Positions 36,150 to 48,229 of a stretch of DNA of 64,000 nt are shown here, in pieces; position 1 is the first letter of the stretch, and every line of letters starts with the position of its first letter. The stretch lies in contig NC_089584.1 in NCBI RefSeq assembly GCF_019320115.1, forward strand, positions 76,074,791 to 76,138,790. Reading direction: 5' to 3'. The notes below the pieces were generated by a model. It saw only the letters and a list, made by a program, of their open reading frames with translations. It was not told the origin of the DNA and ran no database searches. Both the position numbers and the translations under genes were made by a program. The DNA is from Miscanthus floridulus (taxonomy: Eukaryota > Streptophyta > Magnoliopsida > Poales > Poaceae).

Positions 36150-38350
36150 TCATTGTCACGGTGGGAGAAGAGTTGGCATTGGCCCACACCGCCATCTAGT
36201 CTCTCCCCTCCATCAGCTTCAACTATGGGAGGCTTGAGTGCTAGCCCGGTGACTCCCTTGGACCCTAGCCTTCCAGGGAGGACCTACGCTACCTCACCCT
36301 CTCTCCAGAACACTCTGCATGGAGCGCCCCAATGGTGCTTCCGTTCGGTCTCCACAATGCCACAACGACCATTAGCCACCTTGTGGCACAGTGCACGATC
36401 CCATCCCCCACGAACAACAAGTTCATGGGGATGATCGAAAGCATCATGGAATCCCTCCACAGCCTCCTCGCTAAGGGGCCACAATCACACTCTGGCTCTA
36501 ACTCTAGCAGGGGGAGCCATCACCCCTCCTGGGAATGTTTCACAGAGGAAACCCCTGAGGGAGGTGTCAAAAGCGTCTCCGCGGAGGAGACTACTCCGGC
36601 AGGCAACCCCAGTGGCAGAACCGAAGGAAGGACAGCAGCCCCACCTCACGCAGGGGTGGAGCAGCCAAGAGCCCAAAAGTGGGAGAAAGATGAAGCTAGA
36701 CAATAGCTTGTTCGAGAGTACATGGAGGTTGATCAGGAGATCGAACATCACAGAAACGGTGGGCGCGCACACACCGTGGCCCGTAACGTAGACCGAAGGA
36801 TCATCACTGATGATGAAACCCTTCCTCACTTTGCTTGGGCAAGCCAAAACATCATTGCTACAATAGCCTTACTTCATGGCCTCCCAGAGGCCACAACGCT
36901 CGAGGATCGTCGGGCCCACTGTGAAATACGCACGCTGCTCGAGCATGCGGCGGCGTAGTAGGCAAAAAGCTCGTTGTCCTAGTGACACGAGCTTGACCCC
37001 AGCCAATGTACACCCTTGGTATGTCTCACCAAGGATGTATCAGTCCACCAAGCACCACAAGGCGGTAGGCAGTGCATTGCAACCTAGATACATTAGCATC
37101 TTGGCCACAACCGTGACGCACGCAGCACCATCGACGCCCGCAGGCGCACCTACAACGATCCAAGGGAAGGATCCCACCATAGCTATCATCCTCGACATAG
37201 TGGACACTAGGACAGTGGCGAGGACCAGAGCCCGAGCCTTGGCCTCTAGGGCCCTAGGCCTTCAACCGGCACATCCTCAATGCTCCGTTCCTACCAAGGT
37301 ATTGACCACCTACCAATATCCCTAAATACTCTGGGACGACAAACCCCGGCCTCTGGCTTGAAGACTATCGGCTTGCCTATCAAGCTAGTGGTGCGGATAA
37401 TGATGACTTCATTATCCGCAACCTTCCACTATTCTTGGCCGATTCGGCCTAGGCGTGGTTGGAACACCTACTGTCCAACACAATCTAGAGTTGGGCAGAT
37501 CTAAAGGAGATCTTTGTGGGAAACTTCTAGGGCATGTACAAATGCCCTAGGAACCCATGGGACCTTAAGAACTATTGTTAGAAGGCTGGTGAGACCCTCT
37601 GTGGGTACATCTAGCGCTTCTCCTAGCAGTGCAATGAGCTCCCTAACGTCGTCGACGCCGATGTGATAGGAGCCTTCCTATCCGGGATGACCTGCGAGTC
37701 CTTGGTTCATAAGCTAGGAAGCAAGGGCCCGTGAACCACCAAGGAGCTCCTGGACATCACCACCAGCCACGCCTCAAGAGAAGAGGTGGTCGGAGCAATC
37801 TTCTATCGCCTCGAGGGCAAGGCAAGGTGGGATGAGGGTGCCGGCAAAGGCACCTCTAATCGTTCCACCAAAAGGAAGAACAAGAAGCAACGGCACGAGG
37901 ACTCGCTCGTGGACATTGCTGACCATAAGGGTGGTTGGAAGCCCACATAGGGCACTCTGAACCACTTCAAAAAATTACTCAGGGGGTCGTGCCTGAACCA
38001 CGCCTTTCCCATAAAGCATCTACTCAAGGACTGCGACCTCATGCAGAAGTTCTTGTCTGGAAGCTCCAATAAAGGAGAGCAGGGGAAGGAACCTGCCCCC
38101 ACTGCGGATGCCACCGAAGAGAAGGACGATGGATTTCCAACACCGGACGGCTGCCTTATGATCTTCGGAGGATCAGTGGCCTATGACTCCAAATGCCATC
38201 AGAAGGTCACACGCTGCGAGGTCTACATAGCCCAACCGGCCACACCTCCCTTCCTCCGGTGGTCGGAGTCTGCCATAACCTTTGACCGGACCGACCATCC
38301 AGATACCATCCCGCACCTAGGGAGATATCCGCTTGCCGTCGACCCAATCA
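36150..38350 (+). pseudogene. gag: Element C gag remnant
   Basis: The N-terminal part (36332-36958, frame 2) includes GLHNATTTISHLV, NNKFMGMIESIMESLHSLLA and EIRTLLEHAAA. After frame changes the capsid core appears at 37323-37580: KYSGTTNPGLWLEDYRLAYQ, FIIRNLPLFLADSA, then WLEHLL and IFVGNF. A zinc-knuckle-like CLNHAFPIKHLLKDC lies at about 37992-38036, followed by FPTPDGCLMIFGG. Stops such as TAG near 37448, 37484 and 37529 and TGA near 37731 interrupt it. The match to grass Tat gag proteins is clear from memory of the family; exact boundaries are approximate. Confidence 0.8.
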
Positions 38351-41300
38351 TTGGCCCAAAGTGACTCACCAAGGTATTGATGGACGGAGGCAGCAGCCTC
38401 AACATCATGTACGCCAAGATGCTCGATGAGATGGGTGTCGATCGGACGAACCTCCACCCAACCTGAGCACCTTTTCATGGCATCGTGCCAAGGAAATAGG
38501 CCATGCCACTAGGATAGATCGATCTGCCCATAACCTTTGAGGATTAGTTCAATTACAGGACTAAGACCCTCACCTTCAAGGTGGTTGGGTTCCCTGGAAC
38601 CTTCCATGCCATCCTAGGACGACCATGCTATGTGAAGTTCATGGCCATCCCCAACTACACATACCTCAAGCTAAAGATGTCAGGTCCCCATGGGGTCATC
38701 ACCTTTGACACCTCCTTCTAGTGGGCCTACGAGTGTGAGGTCGAGTGCTATAGCCATGCCACAGCAATCGTCGCCTTTGGGGAACTCGCCGCCCTCAAGG
38801 AGGAGGTCACCGAAGAAGCGCTCGACATGAAGAAGTCAACCGAGTTGTTTGAATTAGTAGAGGGCTCCAAGGGGGTCCTCATAGATCCTAGCAGCTCCGA
38901 GGGTAAAACGGTATGCATTGGTACCACGCTCTCCTCCAAATAGGAAAGCGCAGTCATCGACTTCCTCCGCGACAACAAAGACATCTTTGCATGGAAACCC
39001 TCGGATATGCTAAGCATTCTAAAAGAGGTCACTGAGCATACCTTGAAAATCCATCCAGGCTCCATGCTGGTGAAGCAACGCCTGCGTCACTTCGATGAGG
39101 AAAAGCACAGGGCCATCGATGAAGAGATAGCAAAACTGTTGGCCGCTGGATTCATCAGGGAAGTACACCACCCAGAGTGGTTAGCTAATCCCGTTCTTAT
39201 ATAAAAGAAGAGCAGGAAATGGAGGATGTGTGTTGACTATATGGGTCTCAACAAAGCATGCCCAAAGGATCCATTTCCTTTACCATGCATAGACCAAATA
39301 GTCAACTCTACCTCGGGGTGCGAAACCCTCTACTTCCTTGATGCATACTCTAGCTACCATCAAATCGCGATGAAAGAATCCGACCAGCTCATGACATCTT
39401 TCATCACCCCCTTTAGATTATACTGCTATGTCTCAATGCCATTCGGTCTAAAAAATGCTAGAGCTACGTACCAGTGTTGTATGCTTAGATGCTTCGGGGA
39501 CCGCATTGGGTGGACCGTTGAGGCCTATGTCGACAACATCGTAGTTAAGTCCAAATAGGCTGATCACCTCATCGTTGATCTTGAGCAAACCTTTGCAAAA
39601 CTCTGAGCAAATAACATCAAGCTCAACCTCAAAAAATATGTTTTCGGGGTCTCGAGGGGCATGCTACTCGGCTTCATTATCTCCGAGCATGGCATCGAAG
39701 CCAACCTAGAGAAGATTTTAGCCATCACAAGGATGGGCCCAATTCAGAACATAAAGGGGGTTCAGCAAATCACAGGGTGCCTCACTGCCCTCAGCCAATT
39801 GATCTCGCACCTCGGCGAATGAGGTCTCCCCCTTTATCGACTCTTGAAGAAAGCCAACCACTTTGAGTGGACGTTTGAGGCCTAGGAGGCACTTGACATG
39901 GTCAAACTGCTTCTAACAAATCCTTTGATCCTAGTTCCTCCAAGCAATGGAGATCCGCTCCTGCTATACATAGCGGCCACCACGCAAGTAGTCAGCGCTA
40001 CCCTAGTAGTGGAGTGCGAGGAAGAAGGGCACACGCTCAAGGTGCAGCGCCCTGTGTACTTCATTAGCAAGGTACTATTTGACTCCAAGACCTGCTACTC
40101 CTAGATCTAGAAACTCCTATACACCATCCTCATCACCAAGAGGAAGCTACGTCACTACTTTGAGTCACACCCCATGATGGTCGTGACATTGTTCCCCCTT
40201 GGTGAGGTCGTCCATAGCCAGGACACCATGGGAAGAACTACAAAGTGGGCACTCGAGTTGATGGATCAAGGCATCACATATGCCTCCTAAACGGCGATCA
40301 AGTCCCAGGTGTTGCTCGACTTCATCACGGAATGGACCGAGGTCCAGACACCACCAGCGATCGTCGATCAAGAGTACTGGATGATATACTTTGAAGGGTC
40401 ACTAATGAAGAAGGGTGCCAGCATAGGGCTAGTCTTCGTATCACCCCTCGGTGTCCACATGAGGTACATGGTTCATCTCCATTTCCCCTCATCAAATAAT
40501 GTGGCTGAGTATGAAGCGCTCATCAATGGCCTATGAATCACCATCGAGTTGGGCATCCAATGCCTCGACATCCAGGGCGACTCCTAGCTGATCATCAACC
40601 AAGTCATGAAGGAGTCGAGCTACCATGACGCCAAGATGACTACATACTACCAAGAGGTCCAACGACTAGAGGACATATTTGATGGCCTCGAACTCAATCA
40701 CATCCCAAGGCGCCTCAATGAGGCGGTCGACGCACTTGCAAAAGCAGCATTCGGTCGAGAACCGGTGCCAACGGGCATCTTCGCCAGTGACCAACACAAA
40801 CCCTTAGTGCGCTACGAAGGGTTAGAGTGGACTGACAATGGCCCATCTGATCTAGCCCCGGGGCTAACCAACCGATAGCTTCACCCGGCCCCGATGTCAT
40901 GGAGCTTGAAGAGGATCTAGCGACAGAGCCTGACCCTCTAGATGACTGGAGGACACTCTACCTCGACTACCTCCTCCACAACACACTACTGATGGATAAG
41001 ACGGAAGCTCGATGGCTCACACGCCATGCCAAGTCCTTTGTTCTTATAGAAGGCGAACTCTACAAACGAAGCCACACCGGGATCTTGCAGCTCTGTATCC
41101 CCACTGAACAAGGGAAGCTTCTGCTGGGCAGCATCCATGGTGGGGTCTGTGGTCCCCACGCCATGCCTAAAACCTTGGTTGGGAACACATTCTGACAAGG
41201 CTTCTACTAGCCCACTGTAGTAGCCGACACTGAGCAAATTGTACGCACCTACGAAGGGTGCCAGTACTATGCTTGGCAAACTCACCTCCTAGCCCAGGCA

Positions 41301-42181
41301 CTCCAGATGATCCCCATCATGTGGCCCTTCATGGTCTAGGGGCTCGATCTAGTTATGCCTATCAAAAAGGTGCCCAGGGGCTACACCCACCTGCTTGTCA
41401 CCATAGACAAGTTCACAAAATGGATCGAAGCTCGACCAATCTCTGCAATCAAATCTGAGCAGACTACGTTGTTCTTCCTCGACATCATCCATCTCTTCGG
41501 AGTATCGAACTCCATCATCACAAACAATGGCAGGCAGTTCATCGGTAAGAAATTCATTCGATTCTATGATGAACAACACATCTGAGTCGATTAGGCTACC
41601 GTCGCACACCCTTGAACGAACGGGTAGGTCAAGCGCGCAAATGGCATTCTCCTATAAGGCCTCAAGCCTAGGATCTTCAACCGGTTGAACAAGTTCAGCA
41701 CACGCTGGGTCGCTGAGCTCCCTGCGATGCTCTAGAGCCTAAGGACAACTCCTAGCCAGGCTACCGGCTACACACCTTTCTTCATGGTCTACGGTTCCGA
41801 GGCTAGCCTCCCGATGGACCTCAACTACGGAGCACCAAGAATCAGAGCATACGACAAACAGGGAGCTGAGGCATCCCACAAAGATGCCATGGACTAGCTA
41901 GACGAAGCCCGTGACATTGCCCTCCTCTGTTTGGCCAAGTACCAGCAGGCGCTACATCGGTACCATAGTCGACGGGTGCGGGACCGAGCCTTCAACATTG
42001 GGGACCTAGTTCTCCACCTCGTATAGAGCAACAAGGACCGTCACAAGCTCTCCCTGCCTTGGGAGGGGCCCTACATCATCATAGAAATACTCTAGCTAGG
42101 CACCTACAAATTGAAAACCATCAATGGTGAGGTCTTCACCAATGCCTAGAACATTGAGCAGCTATGTCATTTTTACCCTTA
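38351..42181 (+). pseudogene. pol: Element C pol: PR, RT, RNase H, second RNase H, integrase
   Basis: The protease has LMDGGSSLNIMYAKML at about 38376-38424. RT has CVDYMGLNKACPKDPFPLPC, YHQIAMKES, MPFGLKNA and, at 39526-39537, YVDN where YVDD is expected, a loss of the second catalytic Asp. The first RNase H is about 39860-40290. The second begins YWMIYFEGS (about 40375; the usual YFDGS Asp is Glu) and includes NNVAEYEALINGL and HIPRRLNEAVDALAKAA. Integrase has VCGPHAMPKTL and YEGCQ (a zinc-ligand Cys is Tyr), GLDLVMP, TNNGRQF (second catalytic Asp changed to Asn) and, near 41630, VKRANG (catalytic Glu changed to Lys). The C-terminus includes DLVLHLV and ends at 42181. Many TAG and TGA stops. 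Dead. Confidence 0.88.
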
Positions 42182-42790
42182 AATAAATGCATACTCTTTC
42201 TTATCAGTTTTGTCTCCAAAAATCCCCAATCTTTAGTGACTTCTGACCCCTACAAAGAGTGAGCGGTCGGACCTCACTCGGGGGCTGATATAAGTACGTT
42301 TATCTTGCACTCTATGTGTTATCTTTGCAAACATTTTGTGTGTTTTCCCCCTTTTTTCTCATGGTAAGTCCTAAAGGCTAGAATTTTGGGAACAAAATCT
42401 GAGTACAACTAGTAGGACTGCGGGAAACCAATGCCCCCATGGCTATGGCCTCCTTACTCACTAGCGTGATCAGAGTTGGTGCTCCCGCACACTGAGTTTT
42501 TTGTGACCTTAACTATGAGAAGGGTCAGAAGGCACCAAAATATCTTTTATAAGAAGAGGGAGAAAGGCCAAAACACTGTTTGCCATAGTGAAAGTTGAAA
42601 ACTTATTCATTTTTTGCACAAATTCAATACTTACAAACTAATTTCATCACGAAAAGGACTGATGTATTCATTAATACAAAAGGCTGTTCACTCGAGGGCT
42701 CCCCCACAAACTTATTCGATTACAATTTCTGACCAGCTGTACTACAAGTACTACTATAGTCACCACGCCATGCTCTCCATCGGCAATGTC
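42182..42790 (+). other. Element C 3' non-coding region, first part
   Basis: Between the pol end and the antisense ORF I see no gene. It contains a CACTCGGGGGCTGATATAAG string at about 42277, a polypurine-like motif common in Tat elements, and AT-rich filler. Confidence 0.5.
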
Positions 42791-43174
42791 CTACCACTCC
42801 ATAGGATCCTCGAGGGCACCATCATCTGCAACGTCGAGCACCACATCAGCGACTGTGGTGCCTCCGCCAGGGCATCCAAGGAATACGCCATCATCATTAG
42901 CCGCAACCCTGACAATGGCACCTCCACCAGGGCATCCAGGGACTACGCCATCGTCATCAGCCGCAACCCTGACAACGGCACCTCCACCGGAGCATCCAGG
43001 GACTGCACCATTGTGATTAGCCGCAACCCTAACAATGGCATCTACACGGGGGGTGTTTCCCACTGAAGAACGGCCACCATGAATGATGATAAAGCTAACG
43101 ATGCTCAGCACCCTCCAGTCCACCTCCTCTTTTGGTGGAGGCGGCCCCTTCTCGGCAAAGGTGGCCGATGCCAT
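42791..43174 (-). CDS. Antisense ORF of Tat-type element C, 127 aa
   Basis: A minus-strand ORF of 127 aa between pol and the 3' LTR. It starts MASATFAEKGPPPPKEEVDW and contains three repeats of a 20-residue unit of the form VRVAANDDGVVPGCPGGGAI, encoded by a 60 bp DNA repeat. Antisense ORFs in this position are known in Tat-lineage elements such as maize Grande; their role is unknown. It is open while the neighbouring pol carries dozens of stops, which may reflect selection or simply its short length and composition. On the plus strand the same repeat is also open (42614-43066); I take the minus frame as the genuine one because of the position and the proline/acidic N-terminus. Confidence 0.5.
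   Translation of the reverse strand: MASATFAEKGPPPPKEEVDWRVLSIVSFIIIHGGRSSVGNTPRVDAIVRVAANHNGAVPGCSGGGAVVRVAADDDGVVPGCPGGGAIVRVAANDDGVFLGCPGGGTTVADVVLDVADDGALEDPMEW
42841..43050. repeat. 60 bp tandem repeat, about 3.5 units
   Basis: CCGCAACCCTGACAA recurs at exactly 60 bp steps (42901, 42961, 43021), with a partial upstream unit from 42841. The length is a multiple of three and both strands remain open through it. Confidence 0.95.
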
Positions 43175-43827
43175 CTCATCTATGTTTGATAACCTCTAGC
43201 TCAACATCATGCTCTGGATTCACGAGTGGATCCATGAGTTTTTCTCTCCCTAGCATTACCCTCTCTCACCTAGGAACCACCGCGACGCATGAACGCATTC
43301 GGTGGAAAGGAAGAAGAAGAGGCAGCGGCTCATAAGCAGGTGAAGTAATGGGATGAGAACTCCCCTCCCCCTCCCAATTTAAGGAAGAGGCGCAGCAGCT
43401 AAGGAAAGGCAAAAGGTTGGGATGAAAAACTCTCTTCCTTCCCCTATTTAATGCAAATGGGAAATCAATGCTGACGGGAATCCAAGGGGACGCGCCTGGA
43501 CCGACGGGACGTGCTCTAGTTGACGAGACGTCGCCTAGTCAAACAAGATGTTGCCTGGGCATGCCCCACCACTACCACATGCCAGGCATGAGAATCAGGG
43601 CGCACCCACATGCAAGCGACTCTCCGCTTCCATAGGCAGGACCATGGAATGACCCAACAACGAAACCCCCATCTAGGGGCCCAACGGGCCTCCTGGGTCG
43701 ATCGGATGGCCTAGGTAAAATGATGAACGAATGCCCACTGAAAGATAAGCACCTCTGTTCACTTACTTTGCGTGTTAATTTCATTACCGAGCATCCAACC
43801 CTGGCAACGGCAGTGGCGCGGACATTG
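43175..43827 (+). other. Element C 3' non-coding region, second part
   Basis: I see no gene in these 650 bp between the antisense ORF and the polypurine tract. It includes several GACGGGACG/GACGAGACG-like short repeats at about 43500-43530. Confidence 0.45.
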
Positions 43828-43846
43828 CTCGGGGGGCTGCCGAGGG
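43828..43846 (+). other. Element C polypurine tract
   Basis: GCTCGGGGGGCTGCCGAGGG directly precedes the LTR start TGTCTACTC, as expected for a Tat-type element. Confidence 0.6.
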
Positions 43847-43944
43847 TGTCTACTCATTTAGACATCCTCATCGCCTGACCCCTCCTTACATTAAAAAAAC
43901 CAGAGACGTGGGGTGCGGGTGTTGAACTTTGAGTAGAACTGGAC
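43847..43944 (+). repeat. Element C 3' LTR, first 98 bp
   Basis: TGTCTACTCATTTAG and the following bases align, with divergence, to the 5' LTR start at 35136 (for example CCTTCATAAA against CCTTACATTAAA, and TTTGAGTCAACC against TTTGAGTAGAAC). It is interrupted at 43945 by the B1 LTR. Confidence 0.7.
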
Positions 43945-46900
43945 TGTCGCAGAACCGACCAATTTATAAGAGTATAGGTACAATGGCAGCCCGCAAGCGG
44001 TCGCACTGTCATACTTGAACCCATATAAACCTGGTAGTCCGTCGAGTACCACAACGGGTCTCGATAAATGATTTACAACAACCAAGATCATACAGGATTC
44101 AACATACATGCCACATATTACATAAAGTTCACAGATACATTTCATCATCAGAGTATGAATAAAAGTTGTTACAAACCGAGTTTGATAGAATAAAGTGGAA
44201 GCAATTAAGTTCAAAAATAAAGTTTCCAACATAGTTTGATACAGTGCCAAGTAGGATCACGGTCCATAAAAGCAAAGATAGGAATTAATAAAGAAGCCTG
44301 CCCAAGGCTTACTCCTCATCCACGGTGGGATAGAAGCAACTCTTGCAATAACCATGATACACAGTGCCATCTGCAACAATGGGAAATAAAACCCTGAGTA
44401 CAAGAAGGTACTCAGCTAGACTTACCCGTCATGAACCAGAAATAAAATGACTCCAAGGATTATGTAAGGCTGTATAAGTGGACGTAACTTGACAACATTT
44501 TGCATAAAGGCAATTGACTCATTGTATAATTACGATTCCTTTATTAAGTTAATTATAACTATCCATTTCTAGATTAGCAACTATCATGTGCCAAACATGT
44601 GGTATATCAATTTAAAAGTATACAATAGTAACCATAGCAGGTATTGTAATTCCATATTCATCCGAACCATCATGTTCCATGACACAGTTACTACGATGTT
44701 GGGACTAGCCAAGTTTCTCACTATCCGGGAGAGACGGCGATTTGAATCGATTTCAACCAGCTAGGAATTTATTCCTAACACAAACCCAGGTCTACTAGCC
44801 ACGATAGCCTTAGGTCACCTTTGGTACAACTCAGGTACACATTTCATAGGTCTATACTGCGCCGCACAATCTAGAACACCAGATGCCAGGACGTTCAAGC
44901 CTAGCCTACCCTTGGGCTCAGTCTGATCGTTCCCCAGAAGGAGCGCACAACAAAATGGGTCCCAGCCTGAGTTGAACTACTCGGCTTCATGGTCGGAACG
45001 AGTTATCCGGCCAGCTAAGTGAGAGGCATGCGTTCAATCTTATCAGAAGCACCAACAATGGTACGGTCCTTAATTGACATAGATGGGGATAGATCCACAC
45101 CCAAGACCTCCATGTCTTGTTGCTTCTCTATCGACTTCTCGTCCGGTCTCGATTTTCTTTTACCCCATGGTTCTGTTCCACGATAGCAAATATAGCCAAC
45201 CATGCTCCGGTATCCACCTATATCTCGCAGGTGACAGGACATCACCCGACTTCTACCGGTCTAAGCATGGCTAAGCATATATTCGATCCTGGACCTATAC
45301 CGGTTAAAGGTGTAATATCTGGACAAGGAATTTATATGCATCAAGTGGTTCCATTCAACTCTTATAACCTAATGCATCAATCATAAGTACTTAAGTAAAC
45401 ATTTGTAAATTACTGGGAGACTTAGAATGCTCTGGGGCTTGCCTCATAGAAAGGAAGTAGGGCGGTGGTCAGGACACTCTGGAAGCTCTTCAGGGTTCTG
45501 CTCCATGCCTTCGGGAGCTGCGGCCTGCGGATTCTCCTGCTGGTCCCCTTCCTCTGCTTCTTTGAATTCCAGCAATGTTATCTCTTCCTCTGATCCTAGA
45601 TGCATGAATATGGCATAAGTATTACGAATGCATATATGTTAACAAGTGCATCATGTTTATTGAGTAGGTGCATATCTCTTCTCGATTATTTAATTATCTA
45701 CTTCCACAATGCATCGATTATACCACAAAACAGCAGCTACTTGTTTAACTCATAACTGGAGTTCTACTAATTAAAATACAGTGATCCTGGACTTTCTAGA
45801 AAGCTTATCAAATTCTCTACAACTTTGTTATTAACCATTTTTACAGTACACATCATCCCTATCATGCAACTTATCCAACTACAGAATCTGTCCGGAAACT
45901 AATCTAATTCGCATTACAATGTAACAATACTTCTACTTCATGTAATCATTCAAAGTTTGACAACACTAAGTCTACCAACAGTTTAAGCATACCAAATACA
46001 TTTAAGATAACATAATGGTGAAGCCTAAACTATTTCTTTATATGACTTTATTATTTTATTTGGATACATATGTTAAATAATAAATATATATCAAATGTGC
46101 ATCAAAAATTCTTAAAAATTTACAGTGCCCTTTTAATGCTATCAAAGGACTACTGTAAAAGTTTCATGCCATTTTGCCAAGTAGAACATCCTATACAAAA
46201 ATGACAAGGCAGCAAGGCTTGAAATAGCATAATTAGAAAACCCTATTGAAAAGTGTCAAGCAACAGATTTCCTATTTTTCTTAGCATCCATATACTACTA
46301 GGATAACCTCCAACAAATTTCATGAGTATTGGATTCCTAAATAATTTATAAAAATTTACACAAGGATCTCCTAATTATAAAAGAAAAATCTATAACTACA
46401 AATCTAAACATGCACTCATCTTCAAATTTTTACCAGAGCTCATATATGATAATACTAGTTTACCACAAAAATTTCATAATTTTTGGAGCGCAGGAACTCT
46501 AGATATAAAATAAACAAATTTGAATGCATTCAAAAGCACATTTCAAATCTCTGTTTAAATCTCCAAAAATTTCTACTGTAAATGTCAAGAACATATTTTT
46601 CCTAAATACTACACTTCCTAAGGAGTACTACCAAATTTATTTCACAATTTTTGAAGATACCAAACTAGAGATCTAAAAATTACAAAAACAGCACTAGATC
46701 TGGATTTAAATGAACTAGCTTTTAAGTTGGAGTCGCTGACAAGCGGGACCCACTGGTCAGTTGACCCCACCGGTCAGCGAGACAAAACAGAGCACGACGG
46801 CACTGCTCGACGCTGCGCGGCCGGAGCTCGTCGATGGCGAGTTCACCGGCGGTGAGGTCTTCACGACATGAACCCCACTATCTCCCGGACCTATTGACCT

Positions 46901-48186
46901 ACTTGACCGAGCCTATCATCGGAGCTAAGCACGGTGGCGGCATTCATGGCAGCACGGTGGAGCCGGACAACGGCGCTACGCCGACGGAGACCACGGTGAA
47001 GCACTAAAAGGCGCGGACGAGCTTCCATGGGCTCAGGTGGACCTATCGCACAAGGTTGCACGGCCGAAGGTGGAGGGGGTGCCCCAGCCACGGTGACGGG
47101 CATGGCAGGGATGCTCCAGCGAGGCGCTGCACGGCGCTGGCACTTACCAAGCATGGTGAGTGAACACTGGTGGACGCAGTGGGTTGCTGGGGTGGCGGTG
47201 GAGCTGTTGCGGTGGCGGAGGAGCAGCGAGGACGAGCTATCGTCGGCAATGGCGCCGGTGGCTCTCGGTGCGGGGACAGCTACAGCTACGGGCGAGGAAG
47301 AAGGCCGAGGCGAGGCGAATGGTGAGCTCGGCTGAGTGCGGGTGAGCATTGGGAAGGTTAAGGCATGAGCTGGCCTACCCTAGCCACACGCGGCAGGGCG
47401 CCGGTGACGCGCGGCCGGCCGCTGGCTCCACGCGGCGCACACGCCCTGACGGTGTCGGCCACTGAACGGCGTCGCTCGCTTCATTTAGAGCCACGAAACA
47501 AGCCCGATAGCGGTTTTTCTCGTCCAATTAACTACTAATCCATGGCTCCAACGTGCGATCGACCTAAACAAAATTTGTAGACTCATGTACCAGCTACAAC
47601 TCACTTTTAGTGAACTTGTGCTAAATCGCAACCGAAACAAAGTAATATCATCACAAAGATCAACTTGTCAGGCTGTTCAGTTAACCAGGACTTAGAAAAT
47701 TTGTTAAGTGTTGAAATGTTGATTTTGCTAATTCTTGTGATCCAAATTCAAGCATGTTAGGAGCTAAATCAGTCAATGACCCAAAAATAAAAGTTGTTCC
47801 TTATGTCAAACACTACAACTTTGCTTTAGTGATCTCCTCCATGCAAGGCCTCTAACACCTAGTTCAAACTTGGTCAAATAAGCTACATTCAAAAGATGGT
47901 ACATACTTAAACTATGACATAATGACCTAATTAGCCCTAGCCATAAATACCAAAGTTGTTCATGATGATATTCTAAACATGTTTAAGCTATTCGCAAGGT
48001 CACACAATCATCTACATGTTTACCCTCATGATCATATGCACATACACATGGGAACATGAAATAATAAGAATGTTGCATATGTTTCAATCAAATGTTTCAA
48101 TGGTAAATGCTTGTTTATGAATGCTTAATGATCATGCTCATGTTATGCAAGTCAAGTTATGCAAGGCTAACACCCGAGGTGTTACA
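43945..48186 (-). repeat. B1 3' LTR (4,242 bp)
   Basis: Read on the minus strand it starts TGTAACACCTCGGG and ends GGTTCTGCGACA. It has the same length as the B2 5' LTR. A GC-rich block lies at 46740-47480, a small acidic peptide-like block at about 45427-45610, and a block shared with A LTRs at about 45020-45270 (the region containing AGACCGGTAGAAGTCGGGTG). Confidence 0.92.
46891..47349 (-). other. ORF within B1 LTR GC-rich block (152 aa), doubtful
   Basis: A 152-residue Ala/Pro/Ser/Arg-rich ORF ending DDRLGQVGQ lies in the GC-rich LTR block. The B2 LTR has the same frame (55701-56294) with one stop in the middle. It may be an exon-like leader or just a by-product of GC-rich composition, which produces long ORFs on both strands here. 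No domain is recognised, so I do not call it a gene. Confidence 0.2.
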
Positions 48187-48202
48187 GCCCCTCCCCCTTA
48201 TA
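48187..48202 (-). other. B1 polypurine tract
   Basis: The minus strand reads TATAAGGGGGAGGGGC directly before the 3' LTR. It is the same string as in B3, A and, with a final A, the Cassandra fragment. Confidence 0.85.
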
Positions 48203-48229
48203 AAAATCTCGTCCCGAGATTTGCAAGAC

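Larger units (their letters stand above)
35136..43944 (+). mobile_element. Element C: decayed Tat-type Ty3/gypsy element
   Basis: The order is 5' LTR (35136-36040), TTGGCGCACTAGG-type primer site, gag, protease, RT, RNase H, a second archaeal-type RNase H, integrase, a 1.66 kb 3' non-coding region with an antisense ORF, polypurine tract, and the first 98 bp of the 3' LTR, which is cut by B1. Dual RNase H and an antisense ORF before the 3' LTR are hallmarks of the Tat lineage. By eye, about 40 in-frame stops lie between 37323 and 42181, and several catalytic residues are changed, so it is long dead. Confidence 0.88.

Noticed and set aside
43940..43944. TGGAC left of B1 and TGGGC left of B2 (54994-54998) as a shared target duplication.
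   Set aside because: One mismatch in five bases, and the two sites flank opposite LTR ends of different elements, so they cannot be the two sides of one insertion without a further inversion.
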